NCBI GenBank assembly: GCA_001769855.1
Contig: MEPP01000032.1
Span: forward strand, 162,538-226,537
From: Bdellovibrionales bacterium GWA2_49_15
Lineage (GTDB): Bacteria > Bdellovibrionota > Bacteriovoracia > Bacteriovoracales > Bacteriovoracaceae
Length of the DNA stretch: 64,000 nucleotides
Direction of reading: 5' to 3'
Shown here: positions 42,687 through 50,466 of the stretch, piece by piece
How positions within the stretch are numbered: the first letter of the stretch is position 1
How the letters are laid out: each line of letters starts with the position of its first letter
Notes under the pieces: model-generated
Databases searched by the model: none
Told to the model about the DNA's origin: nothing
What the model saw: the letters and a program-made list of their open reading frames with translations, nothing else
Translations under genes and position numbers: made by a program

Positions 42687-45600
42687 TTACACCTGTCCAA
42701 AAATGCGCTTGGCCATTCTCACGCACCACAGGCGCAGGCGCTCCATGTAGGTGAAGGCGGTGGGAACGATTATCAGGGACAGGAAAGTGGAGCTGATAAT
42801 GCCTCCGATCAGGGCGATTCCCATGCTGGTGCGCTGTTTCGACGCCTCATTTAAACCTATGGCGATAGGACTCATGCCGGCACCGAGGGCGAAGGAGGTC
42901 ATAAGGATGGGGCGTAGACGATCGCGACCGGCCTTCAAAATGGCGTCCTTAATGGCCAGGCCTTTGGCAATTTGCTGATTGATATAATCCACCAAGATAA
43001 TAGAGTTTTTCGTCGCCACTCCCAGGAGCATAATACAGCCAATCATGGAGAATAGATCGAGATTGGCGTGAGGAGCGAGAAAGAGCGCAAAAAAGGCTCC
43101 ACAAAGGGCCAGGGGAAGAACCAGCATGATGGTAAAAGGCAAAATAAAAGATTCGTAAAGAGAGGCCAATACCAAATAGATCAGCAAGGTTCCCAGAGCG
43201 GCGGCGCGAAGCATGCTGATAATCAGCTCTTGAAAATTTTCGGCCTGTCCGACAAAGCGATATCCCATTTCCTCGGGCAATTTTATCTCTGTGCTGAAGA
43301 TCCGCTTAACCTCATTGACCGCCCCTCCCATTCCCGGGCCATCGGCTGCGATGTCGGCGCTGATCTGATAATAGCGTTGCCGATCCTGGCGGGTGATGGT
43401 GGCCGGTCCGGTTGTCTCTAAACTTTGGCTAACATTTTTGAGGGGGATCAGGCGGTAGTTGATATTAGGCACATAGATTTTATCAAAGCTTTGGGCCAGA
43501 TTGCGCTGATCTTCCTGAAGACGAACGCGAATATCATATTCCTCCCCTTTAAACCTGAAGACAGCGGGAGTCTGCCCTTGCATCAGGGTGCGCAGCTCGG
43601 AGCCAATCACATTGGTGGAAACGCCTAAACGTTCGGACTTGAAACGATCGGGAATAACCTGGAATTCGGGTTTGCCGGGACGAAAGGAAAGATCCACGTC
43701 TGTAAGCGCCGGATGATTTTTTAATTTCTCAAAAACTTTTGTGGAAATTTCTTCAAGCTGCTCCTCATTCGGGCCCTGGATATTGATGGTAAAAGGCCTC
43801 ATCCCGGCACCTACGAAGTCGTAGTCGCGAACCGAGGGTTTGGCAAAAAGAAAGGGCTTAAGCTCCTCTCGCAGCAGGTCTTTAAAACGAATGGTATTGA
43901 TCTTCCTCATTTTTGGGGGAACCATTCGAACGTAAAAAGATGCCTTATTGGACTCTCCATCCTTGGTGCCTACAGTGAGGACGCTTATCTTAACCTCGGA
44001 GTGAGCTCTGATCAGCTTGTCCACGTCCAGTGCTAAACGATTCATTTCCGCAAGACTTGTCCCGGGTGGCAGCTCCAGGGTAACAGAAAATTCACCGTTG
44101 TCCGGGGGCGAGATAAAGGTTTTAGGAACATATTTGAGGGCGAAGACTGACAGGACTAAAATCAGGACGCCTGTTAACAGGGTTTTCAGAGGATGATTCA
44201 GGCTGAGATTGAGGATCTTAATATAAATATTTTCCAGCCAAGCTTGAAAGCGGTTCGAAAAGACCACCAGCACGCCGAAGGTTCGATCATAAAAGGTTTT
44301 TTTCTGTTCCAACGTCGGCCCACCATGAGGTTTAATTTTCCCGACAAAATAGGCCGACATCATAGGTGCGATCGTCAGAGCATCAAAAAGCGAAATAACC
44401 AGGGCGAAGCAGATGGTGAGACCAAATTGTTTGAAGAACTGGCCGACCACTCCGTCCAAGAAGGCAATAGGGCCAAAAACCGCCAGCACGGTGAGCGTGG
44501 TGGCAAGCACGGCCATCATAACTTCATGAGTTCCATCGAGGGCCGCGGTTTTGGCATCCTTTCCCATTTCCAGATGGCGATAAATATTCTCCCGTACCAC
44601 GATGGCATCATCGACTAAAAGGCCCACGGCCAAAGACAGGGCCAGAAGTGACATAATGTTGATGGAAAATCCGGCGACGGAAACCAAGATGAAGGCACCA
44701 AGAAGAGAATCCGGCAAGGCCAGACCGGTAATAAAGGTGGAACGAAAAGAGCCAAGAAAAAAGAACACGACGACAACGGTTAAGGCAATCCCCAAATAAA
44801 TTGATTCAGACACGTCCAAAATATTATCCTCAATAGGTTTTGCCCCATCTCGCACTAAGGTGAGAACGGCATGACCTTTGAGATTTTTTAGCGTCTCATT
44901 TAAGGTGTCGATTTGTTTGGCCACATCCTTTGAGACGGCGACCGTATTGGCCCCCGATTGCTTATAGACATTGAGAAAAATTGCCTTCTCTCCATTGGAG
45001 TATCCGATATTTTTTTGATCCTCCAAACTCTCCTTTACCTCGGCCACGTTCGCCAGTGTGGTTGGTATCTCATTGCCGTAAAAGCTCACGATGGTATTCT
45101 TTATCTGCGCCAGATTTTCAAACTCACCGACGGTGCGAAAAACAGTTTCTTTTGTTGGTGAGACATCCATCTTGCCAACGGGAATGTTCATCCCGGCCTT
45201 TCCCAAAGCATCAGAAATTTGCAGCGCGGAGATCTCCCGGTCTTTTAGTTTTTTCAGATCAAGCTCGACCTTTATTTCTCTTTTTCTTCCGCCGAGAATC
45301 TCCACCAGACCTACCGAATTGATCTGCTCAAACTTTGATTTAACCACCAGATTCGCCAGATCAAAAAGTTCCGCATCAGAAAGATCTGCCTTGAGGGTCA
45401 TGGTCATAATCGGCTGATCCGAGGGATCGATTCTTCTTATCACCGACTCTTTGACGTCGCGTGGGAGTTTGGTTCTGGCAGAGTCAACCTTATCCCTGAT
45501 TTGCTGCTCGGCCTGCTTGATATCGACATTAAATTTAAACTCCGTCACCACAATGGAAACGCCTTCCTGGGCGATAGCGCTGATCCTTTTTACCCCGGCG

Positions 45601-45845
45601 ATAGTGGAGAACTCCTCCTCGAACACTTTTGACACAATCGTTTCAATTTCTTTTGGGCCGGCACCGGGATAGGGAGTGATGACCGAGACAATCGGAAAGG
45701 TCACATCGGGAAAAATATCAACCGGCAAACCGCGCAGCGAGATGATTCCGATGATAATCGTCAACGCCACCACGCAGGAGATGAAGACGGGGCGATCGAT
45801 GGCAAGTCTGGCCAACGAAAAACCCTTATTCCCGTTATTGCTCAT
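42687..45845 (-). CDS. RND efflux pump inner-membrane transporter (AcrB/HAE family)
   Basis: 1052 residues with the RND duplicated fold: membrane helix 1, a periplasmic domain (about 35-330), a six-helix bundle, a second helix and periplasmic domain, and a final bundle. The proton-relay acid pair is in LAVGLLVDDAIVVREN. Length and motifs (GLPVDIFPDV, GAGPKEIE) match hydrophobe/amphiphile exporters. The operon has the outer-membrane partner and a TetR regulator, but no gene for the periplasmic membrane-fusion protein that such pumps need. Confidence 0.94.
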   Translation of the reverse strand: MSNNGNKGFSLARLAIDRPVFISCVVALTIIIGIISLRGLPVDIFPDVTFPIVSVITPYPGAGPKEIETIVSKVFEEEFSTIAGVKRISAIAQEGVSIVVTEFKFNVDIKQAEQQIRDKVDSARTKLPRDVKESVIRRIDPSDQPIMTMTLKADLSDAELFDLANLVVKSKFEQINSVGLVEILGGRKREIKVELDLKKLKDREISALQISDALGKAGMNIPVGKMDVSPTKETVFRTVGEFENLAQIKNTIVSFYGNEIPTTLANVAEVKESLEDQKNIGYSNGEKAIFLNVYKQSGANTVAVSKDVAKQIDTLNETLKNLKGHAVLTLVRDGAKPIEDNILDVSESIYLGIALTVVVVFFFLGSFRSTFITGLALPDSLLGAFILVSVAGFSINIMSLLALSLAVGLLVDDAIVVRENIYRHLEMGKDAKTAALDGTHEVMMAVLATTLTVLAVFGPIAFLDGVVGQFFKQFGLTICFALVISLFDALTIAPMMSAYFVGKIKPHGGPTLEQKKTFYDRTFGVLVVFSNRFQAWLENIYIKILNLSLNHPLKTLLTGVLILVLSVFALKYVPKTFISPPDNGEFSVTLELPPGTSLAEMNRLALDVDKLIRAHSEVKISVLTVGTKDGESNKASFYVRMVPPKMRKINTIRFKDLLREELKPFLFAKPSVRDYDFVGAGMRPFTINIQGPNEEQLEEISTKVFEKLKNHPALTDVDLSFRPGKPEFQVIPDRFKSERLGVSTNVIGSELRTLMQGQTPAVFRFKGEEYDIRVRLQEDQRNLAQSFDKIYVPNINYRLIPLKNVSQSLETTGPATITRQDRQRYYQISADIAADGPGMGGAVNEVKRIFSTEIKLPEEMGYRFVGQAENFQELIISMLRAAALGTLLIYLVLASLYESFILPFTIMLVLPLALCGAFFALFLAPHANLDLFSMIGCIMLLGVATKNSIILVDYINQQIAKGLAIKDAILKAGRDRLRPILMTSFALGAGMSPIAIGLNEASKQRTSMGIALIGGIISSTFLSLIIVPTAFTYMERLRLWCVRMAKRIFGQV

Positions 45846-47253
45846 AAGTCGCTCCCGAAAATAGCTTCAGCTGGGCATAGGTGGCCACAAGGTCCGCCTC
45901 ATTTTTTAACTTCAATAGCTGGGCGTTGGCATAATCCTGCTCGAACTGCAAAATTTGAAAGGTGGTGGAGCGGCCTCTATTTAAGCGTACTTTTTCTTTG
46001 GCCAGCTTTTCTTTTTGCGCCTGCTCCAGCTTCTGAATAAGTAAAAAACGATCCTGATAATCCTTAAAGCGATTCAGCAGATCCTTCCATTCTCGCTCTT
46101 GCTCAAATAATTTTCGTTCGTAGTTATAGTTTGCCGCAATTTTTTCCAGCGCGTACCCGTCCTTATTATCGGCCAAATTACCGAGATCAAGAGGCGTATT
46201 GAAACGCACACCGATCACCGCAGCGGGATGATCTTGCGTGATCGACTCACTCAAGGCCGGACCGGACGTCGCCGCCCTCCCATTGAGCGAGTAGGAACCG
46301 TAAAGTTCCAAGGTTGGCTTATTTTTCTCCTCTCCCATAGCGGCCTGGGCCTGCGCGATTTTTTTCTGGGCCAAGGCGGCCTCCACGTCTTCCCGATTGC
46401 CCGCTCGCACGGGAATTGACAGGGACATAAGCTCCCCATCATGAGGGGTGATCAGCTCTTCTCGCACCATATCCGCCTGTAACTCTCTTAAAGTGTTAAA
46501 GGCGCGCGCGGCACTTTTCTGTTCGAGGAGCGCGGCCTGGTAGTCAATCTGTCGCGCGGCCAAGGCCGAAGTTGATTGGAGGTAATCCGACTCATCCGAC
46601 AAACCTTTATGAAAACGGGCGTAGTTCCAATCTTTAATTTTGGTGGAGCGCTCTAGACTTTCGGCCTGAACTTTCACCGTCTGTTGGGCCAAGGCCAGCC
46701 GCCAGTAATTTAGCTCAGCATTCATGAGAAGCTGCTTATAACGATATTTTTCAGAGTTCTGGATAAGCTCGGCCTGCCCTTCCGTCATATCCTCACTGGC
46801 CTGGAGTTCTCGCCCCAGCCAGTTTTTCCACAAACTTTGTGTCAACTCCAGCTGTGGGGCCATGTCAAAGAAATTGGACTGCGGTAAGGCCGCGGGGCTG
46901 GCCCCGTTAATAGTGGTCTTGGCAATATTATACGAAACCGTGGCCTTCCCTCCGAATTTAAACTGCTGCATAACCCCAGTTTGAAAGGTGGTCCTTAAGG
47001 TTTGTGAGCCTTGAAAAGAGGGCGTCGAAGTGGGCCGCTGATCATTCAGATACTGACTGTTTAAAAAAAAGTTCGGCCGCTCATAGAGATAGGCCTCGCT
47101 CATTCGAAGCGTGGTGCCTTTAATTGATCTTGTGGCAGCTTGCATGCCGCTATTTTTTGTCTGCACTTCCTTTAGATAATCTTCCAAGCTATAGGCCCAA
47201 ACCTCAAGGGAGCAGAGAATCGTCGCGACCGCAATAATGCTTGTACTTTTCAC
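45835..47253 (-). CDS. TolC-family outer-membrane efflux protein
   Basis: 472 residues with an N-terminal signal peptide (to about VWAYS) and two long helical hairpin repeats rich in Ala, Gln and Leu, typical of the TolC/OEP periplasmic tunnel. It starts at GTG 47253. Its stop overlaps the RND start by 11 bases, so the pair is coupled. It should form the trimeric outer-membrane channel for the RND pump encoded next. A putative TetR operator is centred about 45 bases upstream. Confidence 0.9.
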   Translation of the reverse strand: MKSTSIIAVATILCSLEVWAYSLEDYLKEVQTKNSGMQAATRSIKGTTLRMSEAYLYERPNFFLNSQYLNDQRPTSTPSFQGSQTLRTTFQTGVMQQFKFGGKATVSYNIAKTTINGASPAALPQSNFFDMAPQLELTQSLWKNWLGRELQASEDMTEGQAELIQNSEKYRYKQLLMNAELNYWRLALAQQTVKVQAESLERSTKIKDWNYARFHKGLSDESDYLQSTSALAARQIDYQAALLEQKSAARAFNTLRELQADMVREELITPHDGELMSLSIPVRAGNREDVEAALAQKKIAQAQAAMGEEKNKPTLELYGSYSLNGRAATSGPALSESITQDHPAAVIGVRFNTPLDLGNLADNKDGYALEKIAANYNYERKLFEQEREWKDLLNRFKDYQDRFLLIQKLEQAQKEKLAKEKVRLNRGRSTTFQILQFEQDYANAQLLKLKNEADLVATYAQLKLFSGATYEQ

Positions 47254-47289
47254 TAGTTACCCCATAAATTGGACTATTTCTAATTTTGT

Positions 47290-47307
47290 GTCAAACGTTC
47301 GTTTAAC
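47290..47307. promoter_or_regulatory. palindromic operator candidate for the TetR regulator
   Basis: GTCAAACG-TT-CGTTTAAC: eight-base arms with one mismatch around a 2-base centre. The right arm on the minus strand merges with TTGACA (47294-47289), a perfect -35 hexamer pointing at the TolC gene, so a bound repressor would block polymerase. The TetR gene three genes downstream is the obvious candidate. Sequence and position only. Confidence 0.5.
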
Positions 47308-47363
47308 TTTTATCCCAAGCGATAATTTACTTCAAGTTAAAATTTCTTATCTGAGGAAAAAGA

Positions 47364-47765
47364 TCAAAGCTTAAGATTCTCAAGGGCGTGCGCCAGCTTT
47401 TTATCGACCTCAAGGGCAGCGGCGTTCAAAGCTTTGTCCCCTAAGACTTCCAGCATGCTTGAGGCCTTGGTGAGCTCCACTGAAATTCGATTATTGCCGA
47501 GATCTCTTACCACGGCATTACAAGGAAGCAGGCCGGCAACATCGGTGTTGACCAGGAAGGCCTGATAGGCGACCTCAGGATTGCAGGCCCCGAGTATGAC
47601 AGTTTGCGGGATTTCCTTGCCCAGCTTTTCTTTGATTTTGGCGTGCATATCAATGCGGGTTAAAATTCCAAAGCCCTCAGGTTTTAAGGCCTCAGTGACG
47701 GCGGTGACACCTTCTTCAACTGTGCCCTTAAATTGTTTTTTTAGACTGATATTTTTTGCTGGCAT
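47364..47765 (-). CDS. DUF302 family protein
   Basis: 133 residues with the DUF302 fold pattern: EGFGILTRIDMHAKIKEKLG, VILGACNPEVAYQAF and LLPCNAVVRD. The family occurs next to redox and sulfur genes and its role is not settled; the conserved Cys residues (in GACNP and LLPCN) suggest metal or redox binding. The start at 47765 has AGGAG seven bases upstream. It lies between the efflux operon and the NO-response genes and is divergent from the small DUF3820 gene. Confidence 0.85.
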   Translation of the reverse strand: MPAKNISLKKQFKGTVEEGVTAVTEALKPEGFGILTRIDMHAKIKEKLGKEIPQTVILGACNPEVAYQAFLVNTDVAGLLPCNAVVRDLGNNRISVELTKASSMLEVLGDKALNAAALEVDKKLAHALENLKL

Positions 47766-47828
47766 CTGTGCTCCTAAATTTGGGACGTGGATATAGACAA
47801 AGATAGGCCTCTTTGTCATGGTTTATCC

Positions 47829-48056
47829 ATGGATAATTTTAATGGTGATGATTTGATTAAGTTGGCGACGATGCCGATGCCTTTTGGAAAATACAAAGGC
47901 CAATTATTGATCGATCTTCCGGAAACCTATGTCATCTGGTTTTATAATCAGGGTCTCCCCAAAAATGAACTGGGCCGCCTTTTGGCCCAGCTCTATGAAA
48001 TAAAAGTCAATGGCCTTGAGCACCTGTTTGAGCCGCTGAAAAATAAAAATTTTTGA
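47829..48056 (+). CDS. DUF3820 family small protein
   Basis: 75 residues matching DUF3820: MPFGKYKGQLLIDLPETYVIWFYNQG-like core split here as MPFGKYKG, LLIDLPETYVIWF and ELGRLLAQLYEIKVNGLE. The family is short, cytosolic and related to a putative quorum/nuclease-associated fold; its function is not established. No strong ribosome-binding site precedes the ATG, and the 64-base gap to divergent DUF302 holds no clear promoter. It converges on the Rrf2 gene with a 4-base gap. Confidence 0.82.
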   Translation: MDNFNGDDLIKLATMPMPFGKYKGQLLIDLPETYVIWFYNQGLPKNELGRLLAQLYEIKVNGLEHLFEPLKNKNF

Positions 48057-48060
48057 GTTA

Positions 48061-48462
48061 TTAGTTTTTGTCGCTAATTTCCGAAAGAGTGGTGGTTTTT
48101 AGAAAATTCAAATAGGTATCGCGCGTGAATTTCCACTTGGTGTGCAAGGCGCATGGGGAGGTCGAGGAACATTTATTTCGCCCCAGAAAACATCCCCCCC
48201 ATCGGCTCACCTGCTCAATGGGCTCTATGACATCATAAAGCGAAGTCTTTCCGGCATTCTTGGCCATGCGAAATCCTCCGCCCTTGCCCTTTTGAGATTC
48301 CACCAATCCCACATGGGAGAGAGTTTGCAGCAGTTTTCCCAGGTAATTTTGGGGCGCTCCGATTTCCTTGGCAATGGCGGCGGCCCCCGCATACTCCCCT
48401 TCCGGAAGCTCAGAGAGGAGCGCCAGTGCTTTAAGAGCATGTAATCCAGTTCGTGAGATCAT
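48061..48462 (-). CDS. Rrf2-family regulator, probable NO/Fe-S sensor (NsrR-like)
   Basis: 133 residues with the Rrf2 winged helix and three cysteines, Cys91, Cys98 and Cys104 (GGCFLGRNKCSSTSPC), positioned like the Fe-S ligands of NsrR and IscR. NsrR represses NO-detoxification genes until NO destroys its cluster. The gene follows the hemerythrin gene by 6 bases and is near the NO reductase, so an NsrR-like job is likely. The spacing of the cysteines is C-x6-C-x5-C, close to but not identical with characterised NsrR proteins as I recall them. Confidence 0.87.
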   Translation of the reverse strand: MISRTGLHALKALALLSELPEGEYAGAAAIAKEIGAPQNYLGKLLQTLSHVGLVESQKGKGGGFRMAKNAGKTSLYDVIEPIEQVSRWGGCFLGRNKCSSTSPCALHTKWKFTRDTYLNFLKTTTLSEISDKN

Positions 48463-48468
48463 TGTTTC

Positions 48469-49086
48469 TTATCCTCCGCAACCGCCACAAACCTCGCTGC
48501 CGCAATCCTGAACATTTTTCAGATCAACTTTATGGACCCCGTAAAAATCCGCCAGCTCATTGGCCAGAGCAAGATATTTCGTTTGCGTTCCAAGAGCAGT
48601 CTCACGCTCTTCAACTTCATTAAATGCAGCCGTCAGTTCGATTTGGTCTTCATGACCAAAGACATTGTTGGCCATGGGATATAGCTTGGTATCTTCCTTC
48701 TGTATATGGGCCCGCAACATTTCTACAAAGTTGTACGCATTTTCGACAAAATTGACTAAAGAGTTTTTCTCACCGGTCGCCGCCCCTTTAAGTGAGTCGG
48801 ACATTTGTTTGACATAACCGCGTCCGAGGTCGTGCTCCTGTCGCATGACCGCAGTAGGCCCTTGGTAAGGCGAAAAGCCTCGCTCCTCCATCATGCGAAA
48901 GAGGTGGGTTTCTTCCTTACTATGATGATATCGGTCAGAAAAATTCACGATAAAATCAAGAATTTTTTCCGCATTGACCTTATTCAAGGAACCTTCAGTC
49001 TTGGCCCGGCGGCACATTTCCACAGCGCAATTTAAAACTTGTTCAATCAGCCGATGCTCAATCATTAACATTTGTGTAGGACTCAT
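48469..49086 (-). CDS. hemerythrin-like protein with Cys-rich C-terminus
   Basis: 205 residues: a hemerythrin HHE four-helix domain with metal-ligand candidates His11 (IEHRLIE), the HHSKEE pair near 54-59, EHDLGR and HIQKEDTKLYP. These carry a di-iron centre binding O2 or NO. The C-terminal tail ends DCGSEVCGGCGG, a four-cysteine string not usual for this family, which may bind metal or iron-sulfur. It starts the leftward operon with the Rrf2 gene, and its promoter overlaps the operator-like element at 49155-49183. It lacks the RIC/YtfE N-terminal domain. Confidence 0.88.
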   Translation of the reverse strand: MSPTQMLMIEHRLIEQVLNCAVEMCRRAKTEGSLNKVNAEKILDFIVNFSDRYHHSKEETHLFRMMEERGFSPYQGPTAVMRQEHDLGRGYVKQMSDSLKGAATGEKNSLVNFVENAYNFVEMLRAHIQKEDTKLYPMANNVFGHEDQIELTAAFNEVEERETALGTQTKYLALANELADFYGVHKVDLKNVQDCGSEVCGGCGG

Positions 49087-49154
49087 AACTTATTATCTCC
49101 GTTGTGTTTGTACAGATTTTAGTGCATTTTTAAAGTTCTCTTTTCAATTTAACC

Positions 49155-49183
49155 ATAATAGCATGCGCGTATGCGATTATCAA
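49155..49183 (-). promoter_or_regulatory. promoter with embedded operator for the hemerythrin-rrf2 operon
   Basis: On the minus strand TTGATA (49183-49178) and TATTAT (49160-49155) are exactly 17 bases apart, an excellent sigma70 promoter aimed at the hemerythrin gene. The spacer is an imperfect dyad around GCATGCGCGTATGC. A 27-base block here matches the norZ upstream site (50400-50426, opposite strand) at 23 positions. A repressor bound in the spacer would stop polymerase; the nearby NsrR-like Rrf2 is the natural candidate. The start codon of the divergent NapH-like gene lies inside this element. Confidence 0.65.
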
Positions 49184-50193
49184 CTGTATTTCAAGATCGT
49201 CGTTGGGTATTGAGAATTCGACAAGCGATTCAGCTTAGCTTTCTAGGGCTTACTCTTTTTTTAGGTTATCAGTTCTGGCTCTTTGTGCGCTATTTCGAAG
49301 GTGCAGGTTCGAGCACTTCCATGCCAGCTCACCCAGGCGGGGTCGAAGCCTTTCTTCCCATTGGGGCCCTCACCGGCGTGCGCTACTGGCTGTCGACGGG
49401 TGAAATTCATCCTTATCACCCTGCCTCGGTGGCCATTTTTCTCGCTGCCATCGCTGTCTCCCTCCTCCTTAGGAAGGCCTTCTGTGCATGGATCTGCCCG
49501 GTTGGCTTTCTGTCAGAGAGACTCTACCAGCCATGGCTGCGCCTCTTTCGTAAAAATGTTGAGCTGCCACGCTGGCTCGATTGGCTTCTAAGGAGCATCA
49601 AATATCTGCTGCTGGGCTTTTTTATTTTTGCCATCGGCTTTGCCATGAGTGAGGTGGCCCTGCACGGCTTCATGGAAAGCGACTATTGGAAAGTGGCAGA
49701 CGTGAAGATGCTTCGTTTCTTTACCAATATCTCCCCTTTCGCCCTTGGGGTTATCACTGTCCTGACTCTGCTTTCAATTCCCATTCGAAATTTCTGGTGC
49801 CGCTTTCTCTGTCCCTATGGAGCGCTTCTGGGACTGTCCGGTCTGTTTTCACCCTTCGCCATTACTCGGGATAACAATGCCTGTACCCACTGTAAGAAAT
49901 GCACTCGCTACTGCCCATCCTATCTCCCAGTCGAAGCCAAGGCGCGAATCACCTCCCTGGAGTGTTCTTCCTGCCTGACCTGTCTTTCGGGTTGTCCCAA
50001 AGGAGCACTCACCTTTTCCACTCGCAAGGGGCGATTCTCCTTACCGACCTGGGCCTATCCGCTTATCCTAATGACCCTTTTCTTTGGAATTATTCAGACC
50101 GCCAAGTGGACGGGACATTGGCAATCTAGCTTGAATGAAAGTGAACTTCACAGACTTATCCCACTCACTAATGAGCTAGAACACCCACGATAG
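49171..50193 (+). CDS. NapH/CcoG-like 4Fe-4S polyferredoxin membrane protein
   Basis: 340 residues with about five membrane helices. Two membrane-proximal CxxxCP motifs (CAWICPVG and CRFLCPYG) precede two 4Fe-4S clusters (CTHCKKCTRYCP and CSSCLTCLSGCP), the NapH/NosR C-terminal pattern. It probably passes electrons from quinol to a periplasmic or membrane acceptor, perhaps linked to NO or nitrite metabolism. The ATG at 49171 has no ribosome-binding site and lies within the hemerythrin promoter element; a CATAAT at 49154-49159 would make an almost leaderless message. No better in-frame start exists nearby. Confidence 0.87.
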   Translation: MRLSTVFQDRRWVLRIRQAIQLSFLGLTLFLGYQFWLFVRYFEGAGSSTSMPAHPGGVEAFLPIGALTGVRYWLSTGEIHPYHPASVAIFLAAIAVSLLLRKAFCAWICPVGFLSERLYQPWLRLFRKNVELPRWLDWLLRSIKYLLLGFFIFAIGFAMSEVALHGFMESDYWKVADVKMLRFFTNISPFALGVITVLTLLSIPIRNFWCRFLCPYGALLGLSGLFSPFAITRDNNACTHCKKCTRYCPSYLPVEAKARITSLECSSCLTCLSGCPKGALTFSTRKGRFSLPTWAYPLILMTLFFGIIQTAKWTGHWQSSLNESELHRLIPLTNELEHPR

Positions 50194-50195
50194 TT

Positions 50196-50351
50196 TTGCT
50201 ACTCTTTTCAGGTGAGAAATATTGTTCTGATTTCCTTTTTTTTCCAAATGCTTTGCCCGAACATCCCTACACCGCTCTGATCTCTGAGTTGAAATCGCAA
50301 ATTCCAAATCAGAAGGTCGACGCCCAAACGCTCTGCCTTTCTCTGCCCTAG
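50196..50351 (+). pseudogene. possible short ORF or remnant after the NapH-like gene
   Basis: Directly after the NapH-like stop, another frame is open from a TTG at 50196 to TAG at 50351, 51 codons, with protein-like content (SGEKYCSDFLFFPNALPEHP then ISELKSQIPNQKVDAQTL). There is no ATG and no ribosome-binding site, and it contains a T8 run prone to slippage. It may be a decayed gene, a frameshifted extension of the upstream protein, or chance. It holds most of the intergenic space before the norZ promoter. Confidence 0.3.
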
Positions 50352-50377
50352 TTCTAAATAAAAGAAACCCAAGGCCG

Positions 50378-50426
50378 TTGACACTTTGGCAAAATATCTG
50401 TTAATCACATATGCACATGCTATTAT
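50378..50426 (+). promoter_or_regulatory. norZ promoter and operator-like element
   Basis: TTGACA (50378-50383) and TTAATC (50401-50406) are 17 bases apart; a second -10-like TATTAT is at 50421-50426. Between 50400 and 50426 lies the same 27-base element found at the hemerythrin promoter, in the same orientation relative to its gene (4 differences). The dyad core is CACATATGCACATGC. It overlaps the expected start region, consistent with repression. A strong AAGGAG follows at 50451 before the ATG. Confidence 0.6.
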
Positions 50427-50466
50427 ACAATTATCAAAAAGATAAAAATTAAAGGAGATTCCTCTT

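Noticed and set aside
50208..50408. 66-codon frame on the minus strand before norZ
   Set aside because: Runs through the norZ promoter and operator and has no supporting start signals.
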